NCBI GenBank assembly: GCA_038496675.1
Contig: CM076660.1
Span: 3,716,267-3,780,266 of the forward strand
Origin: Rachycentron canadum
Taxonomy: Eukaryota > Chordata > Actinopteri > Carangiformes > Rachycentridae
Length of the DNA: 64,000 bases
Direction: 5' to 3'
Part shown: in pieces, positions 63,001-64,000 of the stretch
How the letters are laid out: every line of letters starts with the position of its first letter
Numbering within the stretch: position 1 is the first letter of the stretch
The notes under the pieces: generated by a model
The model's input: the letters and a program-made list of their open reading frames with translations, nothing else
What the model was told of the DNA's origin: nothing
Database searches by the model: none
Position numbers and translations under genes: made by a program

Positions 63001-64000
63001 GTCAAATCTTGCACCTTCCCTTTGTCACTTCAAAAAAAAAAAAAAAACTAGTCCATTAACTTTGTCAAACGCGCTACAAAATTCTCTTGCCAAGTGCTGC
63101 TACATGTGTGATGTGTGAATTGCTTGTGCTCACAGGTTTGTGCATTTTGACAGATTTGCTCCTTTTGATGCCACTTAATGGATTCATATCACAGCAGGTC
63201 GTACTGAATGGTACTTGGCATCACTGAACGCAGCTGTTTGATGCTGGTGCTAGTGTGTTATCTACCACGCTGTCATTTGGGCAACCTTTTCTCTTAAGAT
63301 CATGCAGCAACACGTCTTTGTCTTGACGTTGGCAACATGACTTCTCTTTGATGTTCTGAATCCCAAGTGAAGGTGTGTCATGCAAAAAGTTTCCTTTTGT
63401 TTCAATTTGTCTTTGCCTTCATTTATTTATTCACGTTTTCTAGTTATCCAGTTTAAGACGTGTGTTTTTGTCTCTGCAGTTTTCAGTGGTTTATAGTTGG
63501 AGAAAGGTGAGATGTCGCTTACTTTAACGCACACATCAGGATTTAGTTGTGTTTAAATCCAGACTGAAATACCTGCTCAGTCACGGATGAGCTGACATTG
63601 TGCAAAACATTTATGCATGAAGTCGGGGAGGAGACAGTCCCCAGTCAATGAAGCAAGACTGAAACAGGTGATCCTCTGCTTTTCCTTTAGTCCCACCAAC
63701 GAATTGACATTTTTGGTTTATAGCAATACAACTTCACACCAATGGGATGGATTGCCGTGACATTTGGTGCTGATAATCCACAGTGCGAAGAGGAATGAAT
63801 CCAAATGACTGGTGAGTTTTACATTTACATGATGGATTGGAACAAAAGACATTGGTGGTTTCCAGACAAAGTTTTGTGATGAGTTAGATCCTCTTACCTT
63901 TTCTCTAGCATCAACATAAGGTTGATATTCAGAGGCTTTAGGCAAATACAAATACAAATAAAGCAAGAAACTCTTCATTGTTCTTTCTTTACAAATTCTT
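60061..64000. other. non-coding, upstream of the predicted promoter
   Basis: No supported gene. AT palindromes lie at 60263-60321 and a candidate 27-base microexon on the plus strand at 63480-63506. The rest is plain sequence with small frames. Confidence 0.5.
60263..60321. repeat. two adjacent AT-rich palindromes
   Basis: GAAATATAATG (60263-60273) and CATTATATTTC (60275-60285) form a perfect 11-bp palindrome around one base. TTATTATGATT (60292-60302) and AATCATAATTA (60311-60321) form a second that matches at ten of eleven positions. Confidence 0.85.

Noticed and set aside
1..64000. CRISPR arrays, rRNA genes, phage or viral genes, and bacterial operons
   Set aside because: None seen. Repeats are eukaryotic microsatellites, minisatellites and transposon fragments, and no run of spaced identical repeats occurs.

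Overview
The window looks like nuclear DNA of a bony fish, probably a percomorph teleost. It is AT-rich and almost all non-coding, with dense microsatellites, long A/T and G/C homopolymers, one assembly gap (58364-58598), and decayed transposable elements whose layout matches families I know from fish genomes: tRNA-headed SINEs, an L2-group LINE, foldback elements, and hAT- and Tc1-like ends. I see no bacterial, phage or viral genes, no rRNA, no CRISPR array and no complete protein-coding gene. Most open reading frames are chance frames through low-complexity DNA.

The best gene evidence is near the right end. A CpG-rich island (about 58.7-60.06 kb) leads, on the minus strand, into a short ATG-initiated exon (58716 down to 58656). 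The exon encodes a typical signal peptide and ends at a strong 5' splice site (G|GTGAGT) with phase 1. I read this as the first coding exon of a secreted or membrane protein gene transcribed leftwards. No second exon is recognisable in the remaining 58 kb, so most of the window may be its very large first intron. I cannot name the gene.

Left to right: 1-4.5 kb holds homopolymers, a (CA)n tract, a hAT-like end and two clusters of a degenerate minisatellite. 4.5-19.9 kb is plain non-coding DNA with a Tc1-like terminus, one short coding-like frame (16441-16620, minus) and a DR1-type direct repeat. 19.9-21.2 kb has a foldback element and a complete SINE. 21.2-41.7 kb is non-coding with two further SINE heads, a TIR-bounded element and several G-quadruplex-type tracts. 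41.76-42.07 kb is a small CpG-rich island that could be a second promoter. 42-56 kb is non-coding with scattered repeats. 56.4-57.4 kb is a dead L2-type LINE. 60-64 kb is non-coding, with two adjacent AT palindromes and one candidate microexon.

Several non-repetitive blocks rich in TAAT motifs resemble conserved regulatory elements, but this cannot be shown from one sequence. I found nothing that amounts to a new multi-gene system. The orphan signal-peptide exon with its promoter and the structured non-coding motifs are the items most worth following.
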